Below are positions 30,779-37,410 of a stretch of 41,616 nt of DNA, piece after piece. The first letter of the stretch is position 1; each line of letters starts with the position of its first letter. Made by a program: the position numbers and the translations under genes. The notes under the pieces were generated by a model that worked only from the letters and a program-made list of their open reading frames with translations, searched no databases and was not told where the DNA came from. Origin of the DNA: a virus; IMG/VR virus record IMGVR_UViG_3300030098_006072, positions 2,608 through 44,223 of that record, one strand, 5' to 3'.

Positions 30779-31429
30779 ATGTCTAAGAAAAACCTTTTGA
30801 ACGAAGCCACTGTAAGACGTTTTATGAAACTGGCTGACCTTGGCCCACTTGCAGAAGAGTTTCTTCCAGAGACTGAAGAAGATGTAACTGAAGAAGTTGT
30901 TGAAGAAGAGAAAGCAACTGATGAAGTCGTCGAAGAGGAAGTGAAAGAAGAAGTTGAAGCCGAAGCTGTAACTGAAGAAGTAGCCGAAGAAGTTGCTGAA
31001 GAAGTTGTTGAAGAGGAGGCTGTTGAGGAAATGTATCATGCTCCCGCAAAGCACGATGATGATCATGAAGAAGAGGCTCCTGAAGCTGATATGGTTTCTT
31101 TGGGAGACTTGAAGAAAGGCTTGGAGGCTCTTGTAGCTGCTGTCCCCGGACTTGACTTGGAAGTTGAAGGTGAGGAAGAAGAAGCTGAGGTAGAAATAGA
31201 AGTACCAGCCGAAGATCCTATTGAAGACTTGGAAGACGAAGAGCCTGCAATGGGCCACGAAGATCCTGCAATGGCTCATGAGAAACTTGAAGAAGAAGAG
31301 AGCTTGGCAGAACAAATTACAAAAAGAGTTATGCAAAAACTTGCTGAAGCTGAAGAAAGTACAAACAAAGAGATCGACATCGATGTACTAGCTGAAAGAA
31401 TCGTAGAGAGATTATCAGAAAAAAAGTAA
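30779..31429 (+). CDS. Acidic low-complexity protein, probable virion or scaffold component
   Basis: A 216-residue, extremely acidic protein. The N-terminus NLLNEATVRRFMKLADLGPL resembles a leader found on several structural proteins of marine T4-like phages. Residues 30-85 are a repetitive tract of Glu-Glu-Val and similar units; a second acidic tract lies at about 125-170. The C-terminus is a helical LAERIVERLSEKK. The antisense strand is also open over this region, but as a side effect of the repeats. Acidic, N-terminally leading proteins with this composition are often prohead core or scaffold proteins; this is inference. It is flanked by a phage-type motif upstream and an intrinsic terminator downstream, making it a single transcription unit. 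Confidence 0.65.
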   Translation: MSKKNLLNEATVRRFMKLADLGPLAEEFLPETEEDVTEEVVEEEKATDEVVEEEVKEEVEAEAVTEEVAEEVAEEVVEEEAVEEMYHAPAKHDDDHEEEAPEADMVSLGDLKKGLEALVAAVPGLDLEVEGEEEEAEVEIEVPAEDPIEDLEDEEPAMGHEDPAMAHEKLEEEESLAEQITKRVMQKLAEAEESTNKEIDIDVLAERIVERLSEKK

Positions 31430-31463
31430 GTAAGCATATTTTAATATTTTGATTATTCATAAG

Positions 31464-31494
31464 ACCCGCTACTAAAACTAGCGGGTTTTGTTTT
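31464..31494 (+). terminator. Intrinsic terminator after the acidic protein gene
   Basis: ACCCGCTA (31464-31471) pairs with TAGCGGGT (31479-31486) over 8 bp with loop CTAAAAC, followed by a T-rich tract (TTTTGTTTT). It isolates the acidic protein gene from the second ClpP gene. Confidence 0.85.
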
Positions 31495-31501
31495 ATGGGC
31501 A

Positions 31502-31515
31502 TACTACTTATAATA
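31502..31515 (+). promoter_or_regulatory. Recurrent TACTACTTATAATA motif
   Basis: TACTACTTATAATA directly after the terminator and 14 bases before the ATG of the second ClpP-like gene; it is one base off the ACTATTTATA core. Confidence 0.4.
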
Positions 31516-31529
31516 AAAAGAGGCATTTT

Positions 31530-32210
31530 ATGAAACTCAACGAAGAAAAAGCAGTTCAAGAGGATGACACACCAGAAACAGAAGACGGCATGTTCAGTTT
31601 TCTGATTAACCCTACAGAAAAAGATGAGCCAGAAAAGAGCAGGATGATTGGCATCTATGAAGATGTTTCCGAAGAAGCCGCTGGCTCAATCGTGTTTTCT
31701 CTTTTGGTTCTTCACGAGAATGGAAGATATAAAGTTCCAAAAGAAGGAACGGAAGATAAGGAAGAATTGACTGAAGAGGATCTGGAAGATGCTTGGAAGC
31801 CAATTAGAATGCTTGTTTCAACTCAAGGTGGCTCTGCTCATGAAATGTTCGCAATCCATGATGCAATGAGTTTAGTTAAAAAAGATTGCGAGATTGAAAC
31901 AATTGGAATGGGCAAGGTAATGTCAGCAGGCGTTCTCATTCTGGCGTCCGGCACAAAGGGAAGCAGAAAGATAGGAAAAAACTGTAGAGTTATGATTCAC
32001 CCTGTCGCCGGCGGTGCCGTAGGGGATTTGCAAGACATAGAGAACGATATTCAGGAAATCAAGTGGTTGCAAAAACAATATATAAAATGTTTAGCCGAAG
32101 AAACTAACTTGACAGAGAAGAAGATTCGTGCTATAATGAAAAAGAAAGTTAATTATTATTTCAATGCAGAAGAAGCAATTAAAATGGGAATTGCTGACGA
32201 GATATTATAA
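31530..32210 (+). CDS. ClpP-like protein 2, catalytic Asp replaced
   Basis: A 226-residue ClpP-fold protein. The nucleophile Ser132 (KVMSAGVLI) and His157 (VMIHPVAGG) are present. At the position of the third triad residue, where ClpP1 has RDLWLNAEEA, it has VNYYFNAEEA, i.e. Asn208 instead of Asp. An insertion of about 25 acidic residues (KEGTEDKEELTEEDLEDAW, about 72-90) precedes the STQGGSAHE substrate loop. The Ser-His pair may still be weakly active, or the subunit may be a non-catalytic partner of ClpP1, as ClpR is in other systems. The start is ATG 31530 after AAGAGG. It follows a phage-type motif and precedes the 32223 gene by 12 bases. Confidence 0.82.
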   Translation: MKLNEEKAVQEDDTPETEDGMFSFLINPTEKDEPEKSRMIGIYEDVSEEAAGSIVFSLLVLHENGRYKVPKEGTEDKEELTEEDLEDAWKPIRMLVSTQGGSAHEMFAIHDAMSLVKKDCEIETIGMGKVMSAGVLILASGTKGSRKIGKNCRVMIHPVAGGAVGDLQDIENDIQEIKWLQKQYIKCLAEETNLTEKKIRAIMKKKVNYYFNAEEAIKMGIADEIL

Positions 32211-32222
32211 GAGGGATAAAAC

Positions 32223-33392
32223 ATGAAGATGAAACAATCCGATTTTTTTGATTTGATTCGTGAGGAGTTATCAGGATTTCTGGGCTTGCAAGAACAAGAA
32301 GCGGTAAAGACAGAAGAGGGAGACAAGATACTACTTTCTCTTCCGAAGTTTGTTCCTACCGAGGCATGGGGTACGCCCAACGACCAAACCAGAAAAGAGA
32401 TTGAAACTTACATTAGAAACATCGGTGGCAAAGGTCTTGGTGGTAAGATAAAGTTTTTGGAGGATCTTCAAAAAGGAGTAGTTGACGGAGTGAAGGCGTC
32501 TAGAATCCGTTCTCCCCGTCGTATCATCTCTACATTGATTGTACTTGAAAGCCTTTCGGCTGTCCTAAAATCATTCAGCGAATCAGCCGCTGGCTTTGTA
32601 TTTGAGGGCTTCTTGGCCGCTTTACTAGGCGGATACCAACAGGCAGAAAGAATAGAAGGCAATCTTCCGATTCAGGATGTAATGGCGTTCTCTACAGATC
32701 AGTTGGACTTTACCAAGGGAACTCCAATGAGTTTGAAACTCTTAAGCCCCAAGACACATATCAAGGGGAGTTATACAAACTTGGTAGATGCTATTAACAC
32801 ATTTCCAGAAATGGTTTACGTCGTGGCTACAAAAAAAGGGGATGATGTTTTGTCGATAGGCCAGTTTGTAATTAGCAGGGAAAACTTAGTTGACATTGTT
32901 GCACAAAGAAATGCAGGACTATTAAAACTGCCAGCAAAAATAACAAGAAAAAATCCAGCTACATATTTGAAAAGCTTGCCATGGCCAGAACAGTATGTTG
33001 CTTTGACAAACACGGCAGGGTACACAAAGGCTCCCAAGTCTCTAGGCGGAGAGGAAAAAGAAGAACTGAATGAAGCTAAGGGTCCACAATGGCATTTAAC
33101 ACCAGCAGATATTATGTCTAGAATGTCTGATTCTCTCGATTACAGGGAGCTAGGCACCTTGAGACTTTCACAGGAGGATCTTAAGAAGACAGCTAGATTG
33201 TATATGGAGAATCTTCGAGGAACAATCATGGATATGTTTGAGGGTGTTAAGGATTTGTCAGATAATATTAATACTTATTTTGCTTCTGAAAAAAGAGGAA
33301 CGGCTATTAAAAGCGGAGAAGAGGCAATCAAGGATGCTCAAAAAGTACAGGACGCTACGAGAGAGCAATTAGAACAAGAACAGGAGGGCTAA
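32223..33392 (+). CDS. Hypothetical protein with possible PD-(D/E)XK-type core
   Basis: A 389-residue protein, family not recognised. Around residues 120-190 the order FEGFLAALLGG, GNLPIQDVMAF, GTPMSLKLLS and THIKGSYTNLVDAI resembles the acidic helix, Asp strand and SxK strand of PD-(D/E)XK nucleases, but this is pattern reading only. The N-terminus is a short helical region (DFFDLIREELSGFLGLQ) similar to leaders of phage virion proteins. The C-terminal 80 residues are a charged coiled coil (LSQEDLKKTARLYMENLRG to the end). It could be a virion-packaged enzyme or structural protein. It sits between the second ClpP and GroEL, and its stop overlaps the GroEL start by 1 base. Confidence 0.5.
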   Translation: MKMKQSDFFDLIREELSGFLGLQEQEAVKTEEGDKILLSLPKFVPTEAWGTPNDQTRKEIETYIRNIGGKGLGGKIKFLEDLQKGVVDGVKASRIRSPRRIISTLIVLESLSAVLKSFSESAAGFVFEGFLAALLGGYQQAERIEGNLPIQDVMAFSTDQLDFTKGTPMSLKLLSPKTHIKGSYTNLVDAINTFPEMVYVVATKKGDDVLSIGQFVISRENLVDIVAQRNAGLLKLPAKITRKNPATYLKSLPWPEQYVALTNTAGYTKAPKSLGGEEKEELNEAKGPQWHLTPADIMSRMSDSLDYRELGTLRLSQEDLKKTARLYMENLRGTIMDMFEGVKDLSDNINTYFASEKRGTAIKSGEEAIKDAQKVQDATREQLEQEQEG

Positions 33393-34960
33393 TGCCATTT
33401 CAATTTGATTCAAAGAAATCACTTCAACAGAAAATAGAATCCGGTGTGGATGTATTGGCAGATTACGTTGCATCGACACTCGGCCCAAGGGGAAGGACAG
33501 TCATCCTTCAAGAAAAAGACAAGCGCCCATTCATGACCAAGGATGGCGTGACCGTAGCCAAGTATATAAACCTAGAAGATTCATTTGAAAACCTTGGCGC
33601 ACAAATTATAAAACAAGCATCTGAAAGAACTGCCGCCGATGCGGGCGACGGGACAACAACCACAACTGTATTGGCTAGGGCGATTTACAAAAACGCTCAA
33701 AAGTATATTCAGGCAGGGATCTCTCCTGTAGAATTAAAAAGAGGGATGGACAAGGCTTGTGAAAAGATTGTGGCGAACCTAAAAGAGAAATCTATTCCGA
33801 TCACTTCCATAGAGGAAATTGAAAGAGTCGCAACCATTTCTGCAAATGGTGACAAGCATATTGGAAAACTAATCTCTGAAGCAGTAGAGCAAGCAGGAAG
33901 AGATGGAGCGATCACAATAGAGGAAGGAAACAGCTTAGAGACTTCTTTAGATGTGATAGAAGGTTTCCAAATCGATTCTGGTTATTGTGCCTCGGCTTTC
34001 ATAACAGATGAGCGTAGAGGGGCTGTGAAGCACGATAACGCATTTGTTTTTGTAACAGATTATAAACTAGAAAACGTAGAAGAACTTCTTCCTCTTTTGG
34101 AAACTGTAGCAAGAGATGGAAGGCCTTTGGTGATCGTCGCAGAAGCCATCGAGGGGCAGGCTTTAGCCGCTTTGATTATGAATTCGGTTAGAGGTTCAAT
34201 GAAGATTCTAGCAGTCAAAGCCCCACGCTACGGACAAGAGCGACGAAAGATTATGCAAGATTTAGCTATCTCAACCGGAGCTTCTTTCTTTACTAGAGAG
34301 GCTGGAGTTTCTTTGCGAGATGTAAAGTTGGAGCATTTAGGAATGGTTAAGTCCGTTGATTGTTTGAAAAATGTTACAACGTTTATGGGAGGCAAAGGAG
34401 ATTCTGACGAGATTGATAAACGAATTGATTCTTTGAATGAGGAAATAAAACAAGAAGACGACATTCATGAATGCGAAAGAATCCAAGAAAGAATCACTCG
34501 ATTAGCTTCAGGTGTCTCAATCATCCGTGTAGGCGGGGTTACAGAAGTTGAAATGATTGAAAAGAAGCATAGAATAGAGGATGCTTTGGAAGCAGTTAGA
34601 TCCGCTCAGGCTGAAGGAATCACAGCCGGAGGAGGGATGGCTCTGATCAAGGCATCAAAGAACGTGAAGATTGACGCAGACAACGAAGAGCAGAAAATTG
34701 GTTTACAAATCATTTTACAATCTGCTTCTGCTCCGTTCAAACAAATCGCAGAAAACTGTGGGCTTTCGCCAGATGTTTGTTATGAAAAGGCAAAGAAGAC
34801 AAAGGACGATTACGGGTTTCATTTTATCAATGAGAGGGTTTCAAATTTTGTTGAAGACGGTATTGTAGATCCTGTTAAAGTCGCTCGTTGTGCGCTACAG
34901 AACGCCGTATCCGCAGGCGGAACTTTAATTACATCAAACTATGCAGTTGTTGAAAACTGA
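33392..34960 (+). CDS. groEL: Chaperonin GroEL
   Basis: A 522-residue GroEL. Family elements are clear: TLGPRGRTVIL (about 29-39), MTKDGVTVAK (about 49-58), the ATP-binding AGDGTTTTTVLA (about 86-97), the apical VIEGFQIDSGYCASAF (about 189-204) and the hydrophobic apical EEGNSLETSL region, then GITAGGGMAL near 410-419 in the second equatorial half. It is about 26 residues shorter than E. coli GroEL and lacks the flexible GGM-repeat tail. The apical domain is divergent. It would assist folding of phage proteins, likely with the GroES-like protein at 19912. GroEL genes are known in several large phages. Start ATG overlaps the previous stop; an ACTATTTAG motif follows the gene. Confidence 0.95.
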   Translation: MPFQFDSKKSLQQKIESGVDVLADYVASTLGPRGRTVILQEKDKRPFMTKDGVTVAKYINLEDSFENLGAQIIKQASERTAADAGDGTTTTTVLARAIYKNAQKYIQAGISPVELKRGMDKACEKIVANLKEKSIPITSIEEIERVATISANGDKHIGKLISEAVEQAGRDGAITIEEGNSLETSLDVIEGFQIDSGYCASAFITDERRGAVKHDNAFVFVTDYKLENVEELLPLLETVARDGRPLVIVAEAIEGQALAALIMNSVRGSMKILAVKAPRYGQERRKIMQDLAISTGASFFTREAGVSLRDVKLEHLGMVKSVDCLKNVTTFMGGKGDSDEIDKRIDSLNEEIKQEDDIHECERIQERITRLASGVSIIRVGGVTEVEMIEKKHRIEDALEAVRSAQAEGITAGGGMALIKASKNVKIDADNEEQKIGLQIILQSASAPFKQIAENCGLSPDVCYEKAKKTKDDYGFHFINERVSNFVEDGIVDPVKVARCALQNAVSAGGTLITSNYAVVEN

Positions 34961-34973
34961 ACTATTTAGTGTA
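34960..34973 (+). promoter_or_regulatory. Recurrent AACTATTTAGTGTA motif
   Basis: AACTATTTAGTGTA starts at the last base of the GroEL stop and lies 29 bases before the ATG at 35003. It is a weaker member of the motif set. Confidence 0.3.
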
Positions 34974-35002
34974 GGGGGATTATACACTGGAGGTTTAGGA
35001 AA

Positions 35003-35290
35003 ATGACAAAAGTTACAGCCACACAAAAGATAGATACGCATAAAATGGAAATAGATTTTGAATTACAAAAAATAGCGTTAGGCATCGAAGATATGAGAGA
35101 GAAGCAAGAAGAAATCGCTGATGATGTTAAAAAGATTAAAGATGCGGTTTATCATCCCGATCAAGGGATTTATTCACGTTTGAAAGAAATAGAAACGTGG
35201 AAAAAGAGTGTGCAAAAAGCACAATGGATGATCGCTTCGACAACGATTGGCTTGGTTGTCGTGACTATCTGGAAACTTATCACAAAATAA
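35003..35290 (+). CDS. Coiled-coil protein with C-terminal membrane anchor
   Basis: A 95-residue protein: residues 15-50 form a helical coiled coil (MEIDFELQKIALGIEDMREKQEEIADDVKKI), then YHPDQGIYSRLKEIETWKKSV, and the last 20 residues (WMIASTTIGLVVVTIWKL) are one membrane helix. The arrangement recalls XhlA-type haemolysin accessory proteins or tail-anchored phage holin helpers, but no diagnostic motif proves it. ATG follows TGGAGGTTTAGGAAA. It overlaps no gene; a phage-type motif lies upstream. Lysis accessory role is speculation. Confidence 0.6.
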   Translation: MTKVTATQKIDTHKMEIDFELQKIALGIEDMREKQEEIADDVKKIKDAVYHPDQGIYSRLKEIETWKKSVQKAQWMIASTTIGLVVVTIWKLITK

Positions 35291-35301
35291 AAGAGGTTGT
35301 T

Positions 35302-35577
35302 ATGTTAGCAAAATTAACAGAAGTTTATCCAACTCCTATGCAAACCGGTAGTGAGTTCGGACTAAGAGAAGTTTATGTAAATCCAAAATCAGTATCAATG
35401 ATTCGCCCCGAACCAGCATTTAGAAGATATATGACCGAAGGCAAACTCCCCAAAGGCATAGATGAAAGAATGGAGTTCAGCAGAATATCAGTTGAGTCAA
35501 CCCATTTTGTCGTAATTGGAAATCCCCAAGTAATTGAAAAAAAGCTTAATGAATCGAGACACCTACTAAAAGGCTGA
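35302..35577 (+). CDS. Small hypothetical protein
   Basis: A 91-residue protein; ATG 35302 follows AAGAGG, and a longer frame from 35197 would overlap the previous gene. Short beta strands (LREVYVNPKSVSMIRP; THFVVIGNPQVIEKKL) suggest a small mixed fold. VYVNPKSVSMI resembles small proteins that bind a ligand through a conserved Asn-Pro, but no family is recognised. It precedes the first SH3-like GDL protein by 6 bases. Confidence 0.55.
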   Translation: MLAKLTEVYPTPMQTGSEFGLREVYVNPKSVSMIRPEPAFRRYMTEGKLPKGIDERMEFSRISVESTHFVVIGNPQVIEKKLNESRHLLKG

Positions 35578-35583
35578 TCATGA

Positions 35584-35844
35584 ATGAAGTTCGAGATGGG
35601 AGATCTAATCAGGTTTGTATGGTCAGATTTCAAAACAGTAGATGGAAGAATTATTTTTCCCGTATCGATCAATAATAAAAGAGGAAATAACATTGGAGTG
35701 ATCATAGGATCGCAAGAGCCAATGTTTGATTCTCGTCTGTATTATACCTACAAAGTCTATTATCAGAATGGACATATTACTTGGGAAGTGGAGGATCATC
35801 TCTACTATCTTCATGACTTTCCCCATAATTTCAATAAGTTATAA
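35584..35844 (+). CDS. SH3-like GDLI mini-protein
   Basis: An 86-residue protein beginning MKFEMGDLIRFVW. The G-D-L-(I/V) start, followed by a second beta block with GNNIGVIIG and a third with YYQNGHITWEVEDHLYYL, is the pattern of a small SH3/KOW-like barrel. It is the first of a family of such proteins that recurs between 38523 and the window end. Function is unknown. It is followed by a gap holding the Hsp20 promoter. Confidence 0.6.
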   Translation: MKFEMGDLIRFVWSDFKTVDGRIIFPVSINNKRGNNIGVIIGSQEPMFDSRLYYTYKVYYQNGHITWEVEDHLYYLHDFPHNFNKL

Positions 35845-35862
35845 AATAATTAAAAAAAGTTC

Positions 35863-35892
35863 TTGACAAATATCAAGCAATGGTTATATTAT
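35863..35892 (+). promoter_or_regulatory. Sigma70 promoter for Hsp20
   Basis: TTGACA (35863-35868) followed at 16-18 bases by TATATT or TATTAT (between 35885 and 35892). The -35 is perfect, the -10 ambiguous. A 55-base leader precedes the Hsp20 ATG at 35949. Confidence 0.75.
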
Positions 35893-35948
35893 ATGTGCAG
35901 AGGGAAAATCTGCAAAAATATAAAAACCAAGTCATAGGAGGAAATATT

Positions 35949-36359
35949 ATGACAAGCTTGAGATTAAGAAACGGAAACGGAGTACCTTCCATATTTGATA
36001 CTTTCTTCGATGAGATTTTTAATGTTCCATCGTTTAGAGTATCCCCTGAAAAAAGCACTAAACCACAAGTGAGGGTTGATGTAAATGATGTGTCTTATGA
36101 CGTATCCATCGCAGCTCCCGGCCTTCCGAAAGACGCAGTGGATGTTTCAATTAGAGAAAATATCCTGACAGTTGCACACGAAAACAAAGAAGAAACAGAC
36201 AATAGTTATTTTTGCTCTTCGTTCAAGAAATCTTGGACACTTCCCAAAGACGTAGATGTCGACAAAATCACAGCTAAATATAACAACGGCGTATTTAATG
36301 TGAGCGTTCCACGGGTGCAACCAGTCGAACCGGAGGTCAAGAAAATCAAAGTAAAATAA
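35949..36359 (+). CDS. Hsp20 small heat-shock protein
   Basis: A 136-residue alpha-crystallin-type chaperone. The N-terminus (SIFDTFFDEIFNVPSF) is typical of bacterial Hsp20. The ACD follows: VRVDVNDVSYDVSIAAPGLPKDAVDVSIRENILTV (about 42-76), FKKSWTLPKDVDVDKITAKYNNGVFNVSVPR (about 91-121), with the conserved GVFNVSVP strand. A C-terminal I-x-V-like KKIKVK closes it. It would hold unfolded proteins for GroEL. Hsp20-like genes are known from cyanophages. The start is ATG 35949 after AGGAGG; the longer frame has no site. A terminator follows. Confidence 0.92.
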   Translation: MTSLRLRNGNGVPSIFDTFFDEIFNVPSFRVSPEKSTKPQVRVDVNDVSYDVSIAAPGLPKDAVDVSIRENILTVAHENKEETDNSYFCSSFKKSWTLPKDVDVDKITAKYNNGVFNVSVPRVQPVEPEVKKIKVK

Positions 36360-36383
36360 ATGTTTTTCATCTTTCTTTCAACT

Positions 36384-36407
36384 AGGGGGGTTTTGCCCCC
36401 CTTTTTT
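36384..36407 (+). terminator. Intrinsic terminator after Hsp20
   Basis: AGGGGGG (36384-36390) pairs with CCCCCCT (36396-36402) around loop TTTTG, followed by a T run to 36407. Confidence 0.9.
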
Positions 36408-36417
36408 GTGTTTTCTG

Positions 36418-36434
36418 TAACTATTTATAATATA
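36418..36434 (+). promoter_or_regulatory. Recurrent TAACTATTTATAATATA motif
   Basis: A full ACTATTTATAATA element directly after the Hsp20 terminator and 17 bases before the next ATG. Terminator, motif and gene order repeats that at 12572 and 31502. Confidence 0.45.
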
Positions 36435-36451
36435 AACTTTGGAGAATGATA

Positions 36452-36784
36452 ATGAAGAGATTATTGGCAGAAGACGTAGAGATAGACATTTATACTATTG
36501 AAATGTTGTTTTCTTTTAGTTCACAAAAAAGTGTTGAAGTGGGCAAGCTAGAAAACATCCTAAGAGCAGTTCCTAATGTTACAGTTGTTACTTCAAAAGA
36601 GACGATCAAGAGAGGCGGAAACACCTATATGAGAATGACGATCAAGATTAACTCTTTATATGTCGGCAACCAAAGAGTTGAGTCTTATATCAAGAATACT
36701 TTGATACCTTCGATCAAGAAGAACACTCCCGGAGATTATCGACCTAACGTATTGGATTGGAAGGTAATTCGAAAAAGTTCTTGA
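36452..36784 (+). CDS. Small hypothetical protein, possible virion-associated
   Basis: A 110-residue protein. ATG 36452 is chosen over 36446 because GGAG (36441-36444) then has proper spacing. It begins MKRLLAEDVEIDIY, a leader resembling those of some phage structural proteins. The rest has mixed strand pattern (NVTVVTSKETIKRGG; YMRMTIKINSLYVG) with a basic end (RPNVLDWKVIRKSS). No family recognised. Its 3' end overlaps the next promoter by 4 bases. Confidence 0.55.
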   Translation: MKRLLAEDVEIDIYTIEMLFSFSSQKSVEVGKLENILRAVPNVTVVTSKETIKRGGNTYMRMTIKINSLYVGNQRVESYIKNTLIPSIKKNTPGDYRPNVLDWKVIRKSS

Positions 36785-36810
36785 CAAAACGATCCGATCT
36801 GTGGTATGAT
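36781..36810 (+). promoter_or_regulatory. Sigma70 promoter for the metallopeptidase gene
   Basis: TTGACA (36781-36786), an 18-base spacer and TATGAT (36805-36810). The transcript leader contains ACAATGAGAGGAG (36818-36830), the same 13 bases as at 5642-5654. Confidence 0.8.
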
Positions 36811-36835
36811 CTTATACACAATGAGAGGAGCGCAT

Positions 36836-37258
36836 ATGGACAGAAAACTATTAGACTGGGTACATAAAAAAGGTTATAAGTTAGAAGCATCTGATCATGA
36901 TCAATACGATCCAGATGAGAAGACAATATATTATAACAAGAGATTATCAAAGAAAAGCAAGCTATATACAATTCTGCATGAGTGCGGTCATCTGCTCGTA
37001 CAACAAAATATATTTTTATATGAAAAGAGACACAAGTGTCAAGTCGAGGGTCTTCAAGATGCTCGAAAGCGCAGATCCTTGCGATGGCGCGTCGGCTTTC
37101 TCAAGGAAGAGTATGACGCATGGGATCGGGGATTTAATCTAGCCAAGAGGTTGAAGATACCAATAGACGAAGACTGTTATTATAATTATGCTTCGAAATG
37201 CTTGGCATCATATTGCAGATGGGTAACGGACAAAGAGTGGCATCAATACGATTATTAA
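36836..37258 (+). CDS. HExxH zinc metallopeptidase-like protein
   Basis: A 140-residue protein; ATG 36836 follows GAGAGGAG. It has one HExxH motif, HECGH (His48, Glu49, His52), preceded by a YYNKRLSKKSKLYTIL helix, as in ImmA/IrrE-type and SprT-like minimal zincins. A third metal ligand is not obvious; Glu94/Asp97 in KEEYDAWDRG, about 45 residues later, are candidates. Several basic and aromatic residues follow to the end. In other systems ImmA-type proteins cleave repressors; in this apparently lytic phage the target is unknown. A strong dedicated promoter suggests early expression. Confidence 0.7.
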   Translation: MDRKLLDWVHKKGYKLEASDHDQYDPDEKTIYYNKRLSKKSKLYTILHECGHLLVQQNIFLYEKRHKCQVEGLQDARKRRSLRWRVGFLKEEYDAWDRGFNLAKRLKIPIDEDCYYNYASKCLASYCRWVTDKEWHQYDY

Positions 37259-37269
37259 TGGAGGGTGAG

Positions 37270-37410
37270 ATGATTTGGAAAATACCAGTACTTTGTTTAG
37301 CTTTGTATTTGGCGGTGAATATAGTAGCGGCTACTTATTTGTTTTTCAAAGAAAAGAATGAAATGGAGATGATCGTTAGCGCAATTGAAAACGCAGACAA
37401 GGAGGGGTAA
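37270..37410 (+). CDS. Small single-pass membrane protein
   Basis: A 46-residue peptide with ATG 37270 preceded by GGAGGGTGAG. One membrane helix (VLCLALYLAVNIVAATYLFF, about residues 7-26) is followed by a charged cytoplasmic tail (KEKNEMEMIVSAIENADKEG). It has no signal motif. Tiny membrane proteins are frequent in phages but no role is assigned. Overlaps the UvsE start by one base. Confidence 0.5.
   Translation: MIWKIPVLCLALYLAVNIVAATYLFFKEKNEMEMIVSAIENADKEG

Noticed and set aside
30755-31336. A 193-codon open frame on the - strand opposite the acidic protein
   Set aside because: It mirrors the GAA-rich repeats of the + gene, is Phe/Leu/Ser low-complexity, has no ribosome site and runs against uniform gene direction.
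35003-35290. Naming the coiled-coil/membrane protein a holin
   Set aside because: Architecture alone (coiled coil plus one C-terminal helix) is not diagnostic; no lysin gene is next to it.
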